Shown here: in pieces, positions 45,901 through 54,100 of the stretch
Layout of the letters: every line of letters begins with the position of its first letter
Numbering within the stretch: position 1 is the stretch's first letter
Source: Wyeomyia smithii
Taxonomy: Eukaryota; Arthropoda; Insecta; Diptera; Culicidae
Assembly (NCBI RefSeq): GCF_029784165.1
Contig: NC_073696.1
Location: forward strand, 26,480,358 to 26,544,357
DNA length: 64,000 nucleotides
Direction of reading: 5' to 3'
Made by a program: the position numbers and the translations under genes
The notes under the pieces: generated by a model
Databases searched by the model: none
What the model was told of the DNA's origin: nothing
Seen by the model: only the letters and a program-made list of their open reading frames with translations

Positions 45901-47550
45901 GGTCGAATTTTTCGTTTTGCCAAGGCTTGACTATTTTCTATAGTACAATAGTTTGAATAATAAAATTACAATTATCTTCATTTGGGAAGAATCTTAGAAG
46001 ATTTTCCAATCTATTGCTGCAATAACGAAGGAAATCCATCGAATACTAACCAAAATTGGACATATTTTTCACTTTTTTCGGTTTTAAATTTTCATTTCAC
46101 ATCTCTATGTAGCCGAACTTCATGAGAGAAGTATTCTACTTCAAAAAATCTACGCCCTTGTGAGCGGCCTTCCGGCAGTTAACCGGAACATTCGCCATGG
46201 CGGACGAAAACATGCGTGTAGACATGTTTTTAAACTCTTTCTTCGTTTTTTTTTTATTAATTCCCTCTCCGTTTTCGCGACAAAAATTGTTGGAATAGAT
46301 CTTGCGCTTCAAGTTTGCCCAGAAATTCTAGGAGGAACGCAGCTGGGGGACGTTGAGCGGATTCGACGACTGTGGTACCACATCGATATTCAGCCGCTCC
46401 ATCTCCTTCAACGACCGCTACGAGTAGTGGGCCGACGCCAAATCTGACCAGAACACTGTGTCTTCGCCCTTATGGTATTCCTTGATGAACGACGCAACTT
46501 CTGGCAGGCACTTCGTACTGTACATTTCCCCGTTCACGGCCAGCCCGGAGCGAAAGAAGAGCAACTTTGACATCCCTTTCTCGCGACAGCCGCACCTTCC
46601 TGGCGAACTTGGTCTGTGAAATAAACTTCACCTCGGTCCTCACTTCCTTCGTGGGGGAGGTAAAATATAAAGTGCCTTGCTAATCGTTACCATCCAGGGT
46701 GAGATAGGTCTCGTCGTCCATCACCACTGCCACGTCGCGATTCACCGGGAAAATCGACTTGACCATCTTATTCAACCGCTGTCGCAGCGTCATTGCCTGC
46801 AGCTCCGAGACCAGCCGCTTCCTGACATGTATGTCCATCTTCTCCAGATACTTTTTTACTGTTTCACCGCATGCACCAACCTCCCGGCCAAGTGCACGCA
46901 GCACTTTAGTCACTTTTTCCTAGGTCTTCCTCTTCAGCATCCTTTGAAGCTTCTTGTCGCTCAGGGTCGTTGGCCGTCCGGAACCGGGCTTTCTTTCGAT
47001 GCTCTGATCGTTATCCAATAGTGTCAAGATGTTGTAGATGCCGGAACGGGCATACCCAGCGTCCACAAAGTGCCGCACGATGTCCGTTTTTGAGGTGGCG
47101 GGGTACCGTTCTTTAAACGCGCACACTTCTGAACGGAGTAGCTTCACTTTTTCGCCATCAGAGTTAGAGTTTGACTGATAGAGCTGTCAATTTTTTTTAC
47201 TAACGCATGGGGTACTATGATTGATGATGCATGAGTAGTTTCGTCAGTGCGATTAAAGCTAAAACCATGAAAAATCGGTAATTACGCTGATACGCTGAGG
47301 AAACCAAAACCAGAGAACTTTTTGTAGAACATAACGGGTGGTATGCTCTGTCTCCAACAGATTTTTTTGGCGTTTTTATTTGTTTGACTGCAAAATATAG
47401 CAATTCCTTGTTACTATTAAAGTTTAATTTTTTTTCTTTTCTTTTCCAGCTAAAAAATTGCCTAAGAACGAAGGCACTGGACCTCAGCAAAATATAAGAC
47501 CTACCCAGAACGAACAGAGCCGACAGAATAGCGGCTGCTGCAGCAAGTGA
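24907..47550 (+). CDS. Rab5: Rab5 small GTPase, 4 coding exons
   Basis: Exons 24907-25160, 25220-25340, 25404-25572 and 47450-47550 join to 645 nt, 214 aa, close to the usual 215 of Rab5. All introns have GT..AG ends. Visible motifs: P-loop GESAVGKS (31-38), switch I STIGAAF with Thr56, WDTAGQER (78-85) with Gln83, the Rab5-type [21 protein letters not shown], GNKAD (136-140), ETSAK (165-169), and C-terminal CCSK with two Cys for geranylgeranylation. All key residues are intact. Rab5 controls early-endosome fusion and endocytic trafficking on the cytosolic face of endosomes. The first three coding exons lie within 666 bp; the fourth, holding the hypervariable tail and prenylation motif, is 21.9 kb away. 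Confidence 0.96.
25710..26818. other. Intron sequence, no gene recognised
   Basis: Short frames such as 25834-26193 show no family. A first intronic AATAAA follows at about 26547. Confidence 0.5.
26819..27190 (-). pseudogene. Mariner transposase 3' relic with one TIR
   Basis: The right end on the minus strand is TA followed by TTAGGTGCGCAACTA (26819-26833), a mariner-type TIR. Minus-strand translation gives HEKLILLHDNAQPQS (second catalytic Asp), SHSPYSPDFAPSEFNLFRS in another frame (third Asp of the D34D set), and VPERWDKVVVNDGQYFE before the stop. At least two frameshifts are needed, and the 5' half is missing. Confidence 0.8.
27795..28238. mobile_element. PIF/Harbinger-like MITE, GC-rich
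   Basis: TIRs of about 37 bp with one mismatch begin AGGGCTATTCCCACTGCT (27795) and end with the complement (28238). A TAA duplication lies at 27792-27794 and 28239-28241, fitting the TWA target of PIF/Harbinger. The 444-bp body is markedly GC-rich (GGGACCGGGCC repeats) in an AT-rich intron. Short ORFs inside are not supported. Confidence 0.85.
28500..28690 (-). repeat. tRNA-derived SINE (Feilai-like), reverse orientation
   Basis: It holds CCTTGGTGCTACATTCCG, ACACAGACTTCGCAGCCAAC and GTGTACAGGACAATTGCGGG, shared with the copy at 41000-41165 and the fragment at 35050-35100. The box B end is degraded in this copy. Confidence 0.7.
29089..29125 (+). promoter_or_regulatory. Core promoter-like TATA plus initiator
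   Basis: TATATAAG at 29089 with TCAGTT, an insect initiator match, about 31 bp downstream (29120-29125). The related repeat at 45500-45900 keeps CTATATAAGAGCCTG in reverse orientation. Confidence 0.4.
29380..29665 (+). repeat. Minisatellite, unit about 20-22 bp (TATAGCGTGYGTGGCTAGC)
   Basis: About 13-14 diverged units of TATAGCGTGYGTGNNTAGC / TGTCTATAGCGTGTCTGTGCA. The unit includes the self-complementary CTAGCTATATAGC. Confidence 0.85.
29721..30560. other. Intron sequence, no gene recognised
   Basis: AT-rich. It contains a second AAGACAGGCTGTCGTA repeat module near 30264, shared with about 23170. Confidence 0.4.
30564..30900 (+). repeat. tRNA-derived SINE, second family
   Basis: Box A-like TAGTGTGGTTGGTAACG (30580-30596) and a perfect box B GGTTCGAATCC (30627-30637) follow each other as in a tRNA. 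A unique body with GATTCAATCTTAGCCGACACC and a 3' part ends near the CCCTTACTAG motif. It cannot fold as a real tRNA. Target duplication not resolved. Confidence 0.75.
30901..32723. other. Intron sequence, no gene recognised
   Basis: AT-rich with only short frames (such as 31792-32037) and no recognised family. Confidence 0.45.
32726..32933. mobile_element. MITE with GGGTAACGACCCCATAAT TIR and TA target
   Basis: GGGTAACGACCCCATAAT..TTCGCC at 32726 faces GGCGAATTATGGGTCCCTT ending at 32933, with a short gap in the alignment. TA borders both ends (32724-32725, 32934-32935), consistent with a Tc1/pogo-type MITE of 208 bp. Confidence 0.75.
32974..35033 (+). mobile_element. Retroposon-like 2.06-kb insertion with 25-bp TSD and (TAGAC)n tail
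   Basis: The 25-bp segments 32949-32973 and 35034-35058 (AGATAAAATATCATCACA then WAAAAGC) differ at one base and flank the insert. The 3' end is a short TAGAC repeat (35017-35033). Long target duplications and a microsatellite tail are typical of target-primed retroposons. No RT or endonuclease is visible. The stretch near 33139-33360 has broken open frames I could not assign. It was inserted next to a SINE 3' end. Confidence 0.75.
33586..34775. repeat. Inverted repeat pair (CTGCCGTAATCTCGCAGA)
   Basis: GACTGCCGTAATCTCGCAGA plus TTGACGTATGCG at 33588-33620 is mirrored by CGCTTACGTCAGTCTGCGAG plus ATTACGGCAG at 34737-34766. The 1.1 kb between contains TGGCGGTTACGTCATTTC. It is probably a foldback or MITE nested in the 2.06-kb insertion. 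Confidence 0.6.
35059..35100 (-). repeat. SINE 3' fragment (Feilai-like), reverse orientation
   Basis: AAGCCATGGTGCTACATTCC and GGAACTTGACCTTCTGT match the 3' part of the SINE at 28500-28690. Confidence 0.6.
35101..35554. other. Intron sequence, no gene recognised
   Basis: A short minus-strand frame (35027-35293) shows no family. The segment ends at the target duplication of the I-group element. Confidence 0.4.
35954..38344 (-). pseudogene. RT and RNase H region of the I-group element, with two in-frame stops
   Basis: Minus strand: RT pieces GKPASDHNSYRPIAML, FGFRRAKGTND, FLDIKRAFDSV, GLPQGSCLSPLLYNFY and LADDSVIS (catalytic DD kept; LADD replaces the usual YADD). Then RNase H with YYTDGSLLDGSTG, YVAELAAIQYTL, FTDSLSSIEAL and WVPSHCSIPGNEKAD, and a CACGEGYHDIEHVVWSCP zinc motif. 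TAA at 38096-38098 and TAG at 37331-37333 interrupt one continuous frame. Upstream, the expected EN-RT linker of about 100 or more residues is missing. Confidence 0.88.
38287..40449 (-). CDS. ORF1-endonuclease fused protein of the I-group element (720 aa)
   Basis: One open frame covers the nucleic-acid-binding gag (proline-rich N-terminus; CCHC knuckles CTNCKQLGHTAAYC, CSKCGETHADDSC and CIHCGENQHELSTC at residues 212-264) and the endonuclease (from about residue 468: LQWNCRSI, CETW, GDFNSH, GSDHLPI). In most I-group elements these are two separate or overlapping ORFs, so the continuous frame is notable. It ends by a shifted stop (38287) at a deletion junction, so the RT is not reached. Expression today is unlikely but the frame is intact. 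Confidence 0.8.
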   Translation of the reverse strand: MDVDTSPPVPPSPNPSDPVPTANPSSVNSPVPPRPRLYPDGSQGSFTVFFRPKAGPKSKPLNILQISKDLTEGYKAVTEISKVRPNKLRVVVSDLEQANAIARSELFTREYRVYIPARDVEIDCVITDSSLSVECILASGFGCFKNALYYDVKVKIIDCKQLRSVSLVNGTKVYTPSDSFRVTFAGSALPSNVSIDRVRLPVRLYVPRVMNCTNCKQLGHTAAYCCNKARCSKCGETHADDSCSVNAEKCIHCGENQHELSTCPVYMQRRDKIKRSLKERSKRSYAEMLKKTVTTSTITSNPFDLLSSDETDSDDSPAGTTYANPGASRKRKNISSPKLPRKGPKISQSEMKVTNKPNSAAEKPKQTPPGLANLKSQKEFPALPGTSKTPVVPFAHPVDETNSGLVKFSDIVDWIFENFNVPDPIKIFLTAFLPTGRSFLKQLTAQWPSLQRLYSSMPNSSAYTKDSISVLQWNCRSILPKMDSFKVLINRNKCDAFSLCETWLTSNIDLNFHDFDIFRLDRDTPYGGVLLGIKKCYSFYRINLPSIPGIEVVACQMTIQGKELCIASIYIPPRAQVGQRLPFDLIELLPSPRLILGDFNSHGVAWGSPYNDNRSSLIYNLRDDFDMTILNNGEMTRIPKPPARPSALDLSLCSTSLRLDCTWKVILDPHGSDHLPILISITNGSTRMRPIDIPYDLTRNVDWKLYEEMISKAVESIQHH
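41000..41165 (-). repeat. tRNA-derived SINE (Feilai-like), reverse orientation
   Basis: On the minus strand the box B-like GTAGGTTCGAGTCTCGG (complement of 41084-41100) is followed by GACTGCTAGTGTCAGTAG, CCCCGCAATTGTCCTGTACA and a CAGTTGGCTGC end. It is the best-preserved of three copies of this family, all in the Rab5 intron and all reversed relative to the gene. Confidence 0.75.
41215..41815 (+). pseudogene. RTE-like endonuclease-reverse transcriptase, C-terminal relic
   Basis: Reads, across frameshifts, NNWRSTNCEQLIGRIQRCIR, EWRKTRVVRSS, and from 41560 RRKATVG then HVVRMSDESPVK, NDPIGTRDRGAPHAWWTDQV, DRVQWRRILDTSKATQAFG and a stop. This is the C-terminal region after RT in RTE-like elements. 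The catalytic domain is absent. Confidence 0.75.
41816..42831. other. Intron sequence with CAACTTTGCCGAA repeat
   Basis: No gene. 42440-42510 contains AAAAGTTGTAGATCAAC and GAACAACTTTGCCGAAAAGA, modules shared with 56550 and 56945. Confidence 0.4.
42840..44183. mobile_element. hAT-like non-autonomous element (TIR CAGTGGTTCCCAACC)
   Basis: CAGTGGTTCCCAACC (42840) faces GGTTGGGAACCCCTG (ending 44183), a typical hAT TIR with one gap-like difference. It is flanked by 8-bp ATCTAGAC (42832-42839) and ATTTAGAC (44184-44191), one mismatch. The 1344-bp interior has two GCCGCC-rich blocks (43106-43190 and 43905-44010) like that at 1-330. No transposase was seen. Confidence 0.85.
44192..44764. other. 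Intron sequence, no gene recognised
   Basis: AT-rich; nothing recognised. Confidence 0.4.
44765..44937. mobile_element. MITE with long imperfect TIR
   Basis: Left arm GATTCCATACGGCTCCTTAT (44765) through CGTATCAAAATGCG pairs with the right arm CGCGTTTTGATACGG..GAATAAGAAACCGCACGGAATT (to 44937), about 45 bp with scattered mismatches. No target duplication assigned. Confidence 0.6.
44938..45499. other. Intron sequence, no gene recognised
   Basis: AT-rich; nothing recognised. Confidence 0.4.
45500..45905 (-). repeat. LTR-like promoter-bearing repeat, reverse orientation
   Basis: On the minus strand: GACCTCTGATTGATCG, CGACAGAATCATATACC, GGCCTATATAAGAGCCTG, then imperfect repeats of GCAGCTG and GCGGATAGCG. 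The same order appears at 29000-29250 on the plus strand. Probably a solo LTR relic; ends not determined. Confidence 0.4.
46136..47165 (-). pseudogene. ITmD37E (Tc1/mariner) transposase relic
   Basis: The minus strand reads KLLRSEVCAFKERYPATSK and the paired HTH region (47147-46920), then REVGACGETVKKYL, VVMDDETYLTLDGND (first Asp), FWSDLASAHYS (second Asp), NFWANLKRKIY, and VNCRKAAHKGVDFLK before the stop at 46136. Exactly 37 residues separate the second Asp from the third acidic position, the D37E spacing. That third codon is TAG instead of a Glu codon. Other stops follow DGND and SAHYS. TIRs were not identified. Confidence 0.87.
47450..47550 (+). CDS. Rab5: Rab5 terminal coding exon (hypervariable tail and CCSK)
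   Basis: It follows a strong polypyrimidine tract and CTTTTCCAG. The frame continues from exon 3 by a split Ala codon (G/CT), giving KKLPKNEGTGPQQNI and ending NSGCCSK. Without this exon Rab5 cannot be prenylated. The exon is too short and too far from the rest to be found by ORF length alone. Confidence 0.94.
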
Positions 47551-48545
47551 TGTTATTCAGCTGGTAAGTTGTTATACCCATTCTCCGTGTTCTATATTCT
47601 CACATTGACCACACATTTTTCTTTGTATGCTTGTAGCAATCGTATTGTTAATTGTAACAAATAACAACAAGGAATGTTTAAGAAAAATTGTCGTTACGAT
47701 TGTAGTAGGAAGTAAGAAGGATTCCAACCTAGTTATGATATAAACCAAGAACAACAGTAAGAAAAAAACACACACACATTAACGATCTATTCCGACCCTC
47801 AATACACATATATACAGACATACACACCTAAACATTCACCAATTTGGAACTTGAACCAATATGAAAACTGACTAGAAAAAAGCTTGGAGCCGCAATAGTT
47901 AGCAGTTATTGCGCGAAAGAAACAAAAAAGGAACTCATACAAACACATTAGGGCACACCAAAACCGAAGTAACATTCAAATTTTCTTCAGCGATAAGGAA
48001 AAAATAAGATACGAGACCGTTTGTTAGTTTAATTAAAAAAAGAAGAAGAATGGAACACAGACACACAGCTTAAAGTTGATAAACCTTACTTTACCAACAT
48101 ACCACAATTATACAGAAAATAGTGCATCCCAATTTAATGATTGAATAATAGTACCGAGAAAAAGAAGAAGAAAAAAAAACAATCCCTCAGCTAAAGAAAT
48201 ACAACTCAACTAAATTCAGTAGTAGATTATTTGTTTTAAGCCCTGCACATATTTTTCAGGTAACCCCTTATTTCAATCCCCTCTCCTTTCTTGGCTTATT
48301 TGTTAATTTTTATTCTGCTTCCCACTGATCAGTCTTCGTGGAAATATATTTATTGCTGAACTAAAAACCTAAAAATAATATAAAGGAGTATATTTAAATG
48401 AAAGTAAAACAATCCCGTAATAAAACACATGTGCCGCAGCCTGTGCGCGGTGTAAAATTCAAAATCTAACTCACACATGTGTGCATGTGAGGATGCACAC
48501 GAACACGCGGGCATACACCTACACACACATACACGTAAATAAAAT
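47551..48545 (+). other. Rab5 3' UTR (probable)
   Basis: AT- and A-rich sequence after the Rab5 stop, with an (ACAC)n-rich stretch and AATAAAAT at 48537-48544, a reasonable polyadenylation signal. Later AATAAA copies (49030, 49360) allow longer ends. No ORF. Confidence 0.5.
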
Positions 48546-49716
48546 TTATGGTAAATGCATGTAGATTTAACAAAAGAAGAGTCTTTTTTCCTTGTTATGA
48601 TTGTTTATTTCCCTTCCCATTTCTTCCTTAACCTCTAGAACAGTTTTTATTTTATGAATATTTGTACGATAAAAGTAACTAAGGGATATAAACGAAAAAA
48701 AAATGTATAAAACAATTAAACACAGAGTAGTGGTTAAATGAAACAAAACAACGCGAAGGAATCTTGATTCAAATGGGAAAGCGAGAGGGAAAGAGAGAAA
48801 ACAGTGCTACTTTATTAGTTCATACTGCTGTGGCGTAGAATGATGGCCAACAAAAAAAAAATAGGTACTGCACGCATTTACACACCACATTTATGTACGT
48901 CCCTTTTCCAATCTCCCCTACGAGGGACTCAGATCGAATCAAAACAGAGAAAGGAACCCCAATCATAGGTTATGCGCGTTACAATTTCTTATCTTCTCCG
49001 GAATCGAACAAATGTTGGTCACACACGCGTAATAAATACACATACACAAACACACACACGCGCGAGTTGATAGGTGATTATTTTGTCCTACTCAAGTTGT
49101 GATTCGGTAATCCGAAAAGGATAGATGGAAAATATGATCAAATATTTAATGTTAAAATTTTACGTTTCTATTTTGTTTTTCTTTTCTCGAAAGTTGTCCC
49201 AAAAAAAAACTATTCGAAGCAAGCTTTCAGCAGCAGCTGCCAGTCATTCGGTGATGGCCGCATGTGGGGGCATGTGAAGCCGCGGGGTCGCGTTCCCAGG
49301 GCTTTCTTGTTACGTAACAAAAAGCAGTAGTGATTCAATTGATAAAAAAAATAAACAGAAACAGATTAAACTTAACAAAACTTCAATAGAGGAAGGCATC
49401 ATTGCTGGAATAACGAGTAAAGAAAAAGTTTAAAATAAACTGACATTCCTTTTTTTGTAAACGAATTGTAATTCGCGAAGTGTTCTGTGGAAGGCGGGAT
49501 ATGGAGGAAAAACAAACGCGATACAACACAATGATAAAAGTTTTGTGGAATAAAAAGCCCGAAAAATTTGGAATGAGATTGAGGACGTTATGAAGAAGAA
49601 AAAATTTAAATACGAACGCAAAAAAGTGGTAAATGAAAACTTGTAAAGTCCAAAATGAGTGGTCTTTTTTGTTCTATTGAAATGGGTAGAAAGAAAACAG
49701 GCCAAGGATTTGCCTA
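48546..49716. other. Intergenic space between convergent Rab5 and Strip
   Basis: AT-rich with no recognised gene or repeat. It may contain extended 3' UTRs. Confidence 0.45.
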
Positions 49717-49719
49717 ACA

Positions 49720-49727
49720 TGATTTAT
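49720..49727 (-). terminator. Candidate Strip polyadenylation signal
   Basis: TTTATT on the plus strand reads AATAAA on the minus strand, about 57 bp past the Strip stop codon. Confidence 0.45.
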
Positions 49728-49782
49728 TCCATCGCTGGGTCAACTTTACACACGATTGCGTTTTAATTTTACGGGAAGATCT

Positions 49783-50707
49783 TCAAAGATCCTCGTTTGA
49801 GAGCAGCAAGTCCCAGTCGATGTTGTTATTGTAAACCTCCTGCTGGAGCCACAGTTCATAGTTCTGTTTGAATTCTTCGCTCAGTTCGACGTCATCGCTG
49901 GGTTTGCGTCCGTTGGTGACGTTTGCGTTTCCTCCCTGGTTGCCACCGCCATTCACTACATCTCCTTCGACGGGATCGTCGTACTCACTAGCGATGATGT
50001 CCGGGGCGCTGGTTTGCAGGTAGCGACGATTATTGAACCGATCGACGCAATTTCGCAGGGCACATTCCTCCGCCTGGAAGTCCCATGGCCTAGCGTCCAG
50101 GTCATTACCGAACGCCCAGTCATCATTCAGCCGATGGCGGACCTTAGCGTAGATGGCGCTGATGGTTTTCATGTTCGACTTTCGCCACTGTCGGCCGAGA
50201 TATTTGGTTTGCATTTTCAGCAACTTCAGCACGTACAACTGCATGAGAGCGTGTCGAACTTTGAGGGTTCGCTTTAGTATTGGAGACGATTTGAATACCA
50301 CCAGCATCATGATGCGGGAGTGCTTCCACTTGGTCAATTTGTTCAAAATGCGTAGAAGATTTATGCAGGAGAATACATTCCGCCAGCAGTAGGGTGCCGA
50401 GTCACCAATGATTAGGGACTCCGATGTCAGCTCCGGTTGTTCGCCTATCATGCACGACGGGAAATCCATGATCGGAATAACGTTTTTTGACCCGACGTAG
50501 CTCATGATATTTTGGTTGAAGAATTTCAACACCAGCGGGATGCAGTTGGCGAAAACCAGATGCTGAGACATGAACTCGAACTGGTAGATGTGGTTTATTT
50601 TGAAGTGCTTCAAGTACAACAGCAGGATAGCCGAGACGGCTTTGACGGTGATCTCCTTGTGCCGGCTGACGTCGATGCCCAGCTTGGTGGATTGGGTGAC
50701 CGTCATT
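49783..50707 (-). CDS. Strip: Striatin-interacting protein Strip (STRIP1/2 homologue), last coding exon
   Basis: The exon starts after a CCCCCACAG acceptor (50708-50710 complemented) and runs 307 codons from MTVTQSTKLGIDVSRHKEI to NIDWDLLLSNEDL and a stop. Conserved pieces MQTKYLGRQWRKSNMKTISA, IYAKVRHRLNDDWAFGND and DARPWDFQAEEC identify the C-terminal DUF3402-type region of STRIP1/FAM40. The protein is a core subunit of the STRIPAK phosphatase-kinase complex in the cytoplasm. The family is usually about 800 aa, so 60% lies in upstream exons not found in this window. The intron upstream exceeds 13 kb and holds the copia element. The MTV codon is internal, not a start. Confidence 0.9.
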
Positions 50708-50996
50708 CTGTGGGGGAGGATACGAAAATTTGTTTGTTTATATATTTGCTTATTCAGATGCGTACGATGATTGCAAGAAAATGTAAAAAAAGTAATTAGA
50801 AAAGCCTTTTTTCCAAAACATAACCAAGAAACTACTACTCCGATCCAATCTGAAGGGGGTTTGAGGAAAAGTTGTAGGGAACATGTTCTTCGCAGACACA
50901 ATAGAACTTTTTTTTAAATAATTCCCCTTTCGATATGGCTATTTTTTTGAATCTGGGATTATGCCCCGGAATCTACTATTTTTTATTGTTATTTAT
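50708..50996. other. Strip intron, 3' part
   Basis: No exon was recognised between the Strip acceptor and the copia LTR. A 65-codon frame extension upstream of the acceptor is read-through and lacks family similarity. Confidence 0.6.
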
Positions 50997-51106
50997 TGGA
51001 GGGTTAGTTAAGACGTCTGTCTTTGGTAGTGGTTAGAATATGAATAACTGTATTTCTGTCATGTAATAATAATTGCTAAAACTCAAGGCTTGCTTCAGCT
51101 TCAACA
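50997..51106 (-). repeat. 3' LTR of the copia element
   Basis: 110 bp, identical to the 5' LTR. A purine tract GAGGAGGAG (51107-51115 on the minus strand) directly precedes it and overlaps the pol stop codon. Confidence 0.93.
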
Positions 51107-51113
51107 CTCCTCC

Positions 51114-54100
51114 TCAAGCCGCAGAGAGTCCCATCAACTTGCAACTTTCTTCAAACTTTATTCGTTGCAGTGGTTTGGTGAGACCATCCGCAATTTGCTC
51201 CTCTGTGCTAATGTACGTCAGGTTTACCACACCACGGCGAAGAGCGTCTTTTATGAAATGGTGGCGTACGTCAATGTGCTTCGTGCGCGGGTTATAACCA
51301 CCATTTTTCGCGATCGCAATGCAGCTTTGGTTGTCGCATCGGATCTCAATCGGTTCATCGTTGTTTTTATTGAAAAGTGCTGACAGACCACGCCACCAAG
51401 ATGCCTCCTGCACGGCAGTCGAAACGGACATGTATTCGGCTTCACACGTTGAGAGCGCCACTGTTGATTGCTTCTTGCACACCCACGAGATTGCACCGCC
51501 CTGTGCCATGAAGATGTTGCCACTTGTGGACTTCCTTTCATCTGGATCCGCTCCCCAGTCAGCATCGCAATAACCGACCACGCTAGAATCTGCATCCTTT
51601 CTATAGATCAGCTTCATACCGGAAGTTCCACGTAGGTAACGCAGAACATGCTTCACTGCGTTCCAATGTTTGACCCCGGGATTGTTGTTGAACCGGCTAA
51701 GAGTGTTCACTGCAAATAGAATATCCGGTCGAGTGCTCTGCGCCAAATACATGAGACACCCGACTGCTTCCTGATAGGGAACGTCCTTCATAGCAGTGGA
51801 TTCATTGTTATCTTTCGGGCTCGCTTCTTTTGTAAGCTTCTCACTGCTGTTCATCGGCACCTTTACTGGTTTGCATCGTTCCATGTTGAACCGTTTCAGA
51901 ATCGACTCTGTGTAGGCTTCCTGATCCAAGCTGATGGAATCATTGGCTCTTCTGATTCGGATTCCAAGGCAGTGTTGCGCTTGTCCAAGATCCTTCATCC
52001 GGAAGCAGCTAGAGAGATGTTGCTTTAGTTTGTACTTCCATGCTGGATCGTTGCAGAAGATCATCAGATCGTCGACGTATATTGCAACAATCATCATTTT
52101 ACCTCCTTTGTTACCAATATATACACATGGATCGTACTGTGTTGGTTTCAGGCCAAAACGTCGAAGAGCCGCATCGAGTTTTTGGTTCCAAACTCGGCTT
52201 GACTGCTTCAAGCCGTACAATGCCTTGTTCAGTTTGCACACCATCGTTTTTTGATTATCGTCCGTGAAACATGGAGGCTGCTCCATGTAAATCTCTTCAT
52301 CGAGATCGCCTTGTAGAAAAGCCGTCACTGCATCCATCTGGTCAATCATAAGGTCGTGTTTGATTGCCAGGGCGAAAAGGTACCGCAGCGAACTATAATA
52401 CCGAACGACGGGAGCGTACGTCTCATCGTAGTCTACCCCCTTTCGCTGGGAGTAACCTTTGATGACTAAACGAACATTGCCTTCAGCGTTTCGCTTTGTC
52501 TTGTAGACCCATTTGCACTTGATTGCCTTCCTTCCTTTCGGTAGCGAAGTGATAGTCCAAGTTTTGTTGTCCACCAAGGCGTCAAATTCTTCCTGCATAG
52601 CACACTTCCAAGCATCACTATCGTCGCAGGCTAGCGCTTCCTGATGTGAGACTGGATCGTTACCGAATTCGCCATTCATGCCCGATATCACTGCCACGAA
52701 ACCATCGTTGATGCCTTCATCATCGGAAAAACCAGCGAAGTCGCTTGAGTCCGAGCTCGAGTCTTTATCAGGGGTTGACTGTGGAAGTGAGGTACCAGGG
52801 AGGCCAGTGCTATCAACATAAATGTTATTGTACTTGCCTGCAAGAACGTGCTCCCGTTCGCTGCGCTTCGACACCTTTGACCTAGGTGGTTGTGAAAATT
52901 GTCGCGAAGGGAGCACAAGATCAGTCAAGGTACTTGAACTGGTTTCGCTATCGTCTTCTAAATCACCTTCATCATGTTCGTCTTCTGATTCCGATTCGCA
53001 GGGTGTTGCAGTCAAAAGTGTCGGCTCAAGCACGGTTTCAACCGGATCTTCGATGTCCAGTCTAACATATGATGGCTTGACACGCCGCGCTTCGGGGCAC
53101 GCTGCTTCGGATGGAACGCCTTCGTTCAGAAAAACGACTTCACGGTTCTTGATTGTAGTCTTCTTTTTTAGATCGTACAGACGATAGCCTTTGGTTTCTT
53201 CATCGAATCCCATCAGTATACACTCGTGGGATTTGGGGTCCCACTTACGCCGCTTTTGCTTTGGGACCTGGACCATAGCTTTAGTCCCAAAAACTCTAAC
53301 ATGTGAAAGGTTGGGCTTCCTTCCATTCCATGCTTCCTCGGGGGTTCGGTCGTGACCACACGTAGGCGATCGGTTAATTAAATAAACGGCTGTGGACACA
53401 GCCTCTGCCCAAAATCCTTTCGATAGTCCGCTTTCGAACAAGAGACACCTCGCTTTTTCTACGATTGTTCGATTAGCGCGCTCTGCCAAGCCGTCTTGCT
53501 CGGGTGTGTAATCGTTGGTCTTCTCGTGTCGGATACCTTCCTTCTGTAAGTAACCTTGGAAACCTTTGTTTAGGTATTCCTTACCGTTGTCAGTCCGAAT
53601 CACTTTGAGCTTCTTTCCGCTTTGGCGCTCCGCCATGGCGTGGAAGTTTTTGAATACTGCTAACACTTCCGCTTCTGATTTGGTTTTTAGGAAGTACACG
53701 AAGATGCGTCTGGTCTTATCATCGATAAATGTGATGTAAAAACGGTTACCACCGATCGAGTTCATTTCCATCGGTCCACTAATATCTGAATGAACCAGCT
53801 GTAGTACCTCGGACACACGAAATCCACCTTTTGGTAACGGCAGCTTCGATTGCTTACCCATCGAACAAACACGACAGTCCGTAGCATCAGTTTCATCATT
53901 CAATGAAATTCCAGTCACCAAGCCACCAACAAGTTTCTTTAAATTTCTGATACCAAGATGGCCCATCCGTTTGTGCCAGAGATCAAGACTTCCAGCAACG
54001 GTGCACGACAAAACCTGTTTGCTATCCACCGCTTGGTCTAGCTTGAATTGATTGTTGGAGTGGCTTCCTGTTGCCACCAGCTCGTCGTTGAGATTGAAAA

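Larger units (their letters stand above)
25573..47449 (+). other. Rab5 last intron, 21.9 kb
   Basis: Donor GGTAAGTCC at 25572/25573, acceptor at 47449. The intron is filled mainly by mobile elements listed separately. Read-through from exon 3 would add 45 residues (GKSYQLLCVIPKQVL.. to a stop at 25707-25709) and give a Rab5 without prenylation cysteines. Confidence 0.9.

Noticed and set aside
50708..50901. Strip start at the upstream in-frame Met (50901)
   Set aside because: A clear acceptor CCCCCACAG at 50708-50710 separates this part, which lacks STRIP similarity; it is intron.
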